DNA of 13,932 nucleotides. Origin: Gammaproteobacteria bacterium. Its GTDB lineage: Bacteria; Pseudomonadota; Gammaproteobacteria; Pseudomonadales; Pseudohongiellaceae. The position numbers and the translations under genes were made by a program. The stretch is taken from the NCBI GenBank assembly GCA_016762995.1, contig JAESUT010000124.1, positions 1-13,932 of the forward strand, given 5' to 3'. Below are positions 13,346 to 13,932 of the stretch, in pieces (position 1 is the stretch's first letter; every line of letters begins with the position of its first letter). The notes under the pieces were generated by a model. The model did not search any database. It saw only the letters and a program-made list of their open reading frames with translations, and was not told the DNA's origin.

Positions 13346-13932
13346 GGCGCCCAGATTTCGGGCTACATCGCTACCGATGCCGCTCTGTAGCTCGGGAGGC
13401 ATGTTGTTTATCGCGGCCGCCGTGAGTGTTCCAACCGTGGTTCCCGTGACGTCGTCTCCGCCCTCTTGCAGGCCGTTTACGGCGCTTTGCAGCACGTCAG
13501 TCATGGTGTCAGCATCGAGGTTTGGCAGGTTGGCCGCCGCCGCACTCACGGCTGGCGCAGCTTGGCTCGGATCCGCCTGTGCCGCATTGCCGGTCGCTGC
13601 CGTAACCCCGTCGGTATCACCGATCTGAGCCAGGCCGCCGATCACGTTGGAAGTACCTTGTTGGTGAGCTGCCTGGGAGGCTGCATCACCGTCTGTTAGG
13701 GCGTCGTCGAGGGTGGCTTGCAGCGAGGCGGTCACGGCAGCGAGGCGGTCGACTACTGTCTGTTCATTTGTATTCAAACCCGTGGGCGCGGCATCAAGTA
13801 CGCCGGCGTTGTCGAGTATCGTTATCGAGGTGATGCCCAGCGCATCCATGGTCTGGTCTTGTCGGGCATTGACGGCGGCCTGCTGTGTCGCTAGCTGCGT
13901 CGAGGATGTCTGCGGCGCTGGCATTGCCTGCT
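13196..13932 (-). CDS. Ala/Gly-rich protein, 5' end outside the window
   Basis: At least 244 residues; the frame stays open to the window edge (the ATG at 13924 is preceded by two more sense codons), so the true start is upstream. The composition is unusual: Ala, Gly, Thr, Asp, Gln dominate, there is not a single Cys or Trp and hardly any aromatic residue. Repetitive stretches such as SQAAPAVSAAAANLPNLDAD and PGGAGGAAPVGVGSFGAADN suggest an extended or fibrous, perhaps surface-exposed or structural protein. It ends NPSIPKKEDSPFE at 13196. The coding region is much richer in G+C than the rest of the window. I recognise no domain. Confidence 0.72.
   Translation of the reverse strand, partial: QAMPAPQTSSTQLATQQAAVNARQDQTMDALGITSITILDNAGVLDAAPTGLNTNEQTVVDRLAAVTASLQATLDDALTDGDAASQAAHQQGTSNVIGGLAQIGDTDGVTAATGNAAQADPSQAAPAVSAAAANLPNLDADTMTDVLQSAVNGLQEGGDDVTGTTVGTLTAAAINNMPPELQSGIGSDVARNLGALGSQQAPPAVIVAASDTPGGAGGAAPVGVGSFGAADNPSIPKKEDSPFE

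Noticed and set aside
13296..13699. Plus-strand open frames opposite the Ala-rich gene
   Set aside because: Long antisense frames are expected in GC-rich, stop-poor sequence; no start signals or motifs.

Overview
The window looks like a stretch of a gammaproteobacterial chromosome, probably from a marine or aquatic species. The clearest lineage marker is a YaiL/DUF2058 protein, a family typical of Gammaproteobacteria. A type IV pilin with the GFTLIE motif, several secreted or copper-linked proteins and moderate base composition fit with this. No tRNA, rRNA, IS element, integrase or CRISPR array was recognised.

Layout. 1-850: the C-terminal half of an MFS transporter, apparently separated from its upstream part by a frame change. 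969-1262: a small unknown protein followed by a hairpin. 1606-4831 (+): a periplasmic copper/heme group made of a cytochrome c - copper monooxygenase-like fusion, a secreted unknown protein, then, after a strong terminator, a CopC-like protein with Met/His tails but without a usual copper ligand. 4853-6669 (-): a 34-residue membrane peptide with a good ribosome binding site, a 7-TM + PAS sensor without an output domain, and yaiL. 7124-9356 (+): a small lipoprotein and a 635-residue pentapeptide-repeat protein. 9456-11554 (-): a zinc-ribbon/Smr-like protein and a secreted GH114 glycosidase. 11873-12897 (+): a B-box zinc-finger membrane protein tightly coupled to a type IV pilin-like protein. 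13196-13932 (-): the 3' part of a GC-rich, Ala/Gly-rich protein that runs off the window.

The most striking item is at 13010. An ATG with a strong ribosome binding site opens a reading frame that hits TGA after ten codons and then stays open. The translation reads as a selenoprotein W-like (Rdx family) redox protein with a CxxU motif in which the TGA is selenocysteine, and a SECIS-like hairpin lies 6 nt downstream. Standard gene calling would miss or truncate it. Its C-terminus departs from the family, so a decaying copy is also possible.

Functional links. The 1606-4831 genes plausibly act together in the periplasm on copper- and heme-dependent oxidation. The B-box protein and pilin form a two-gene unit. 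The other genes look like independent transcription units. Several short minus-strand reading frames (1310-1465, 6792-7113, 11527-11781) are open but have no convincing start.
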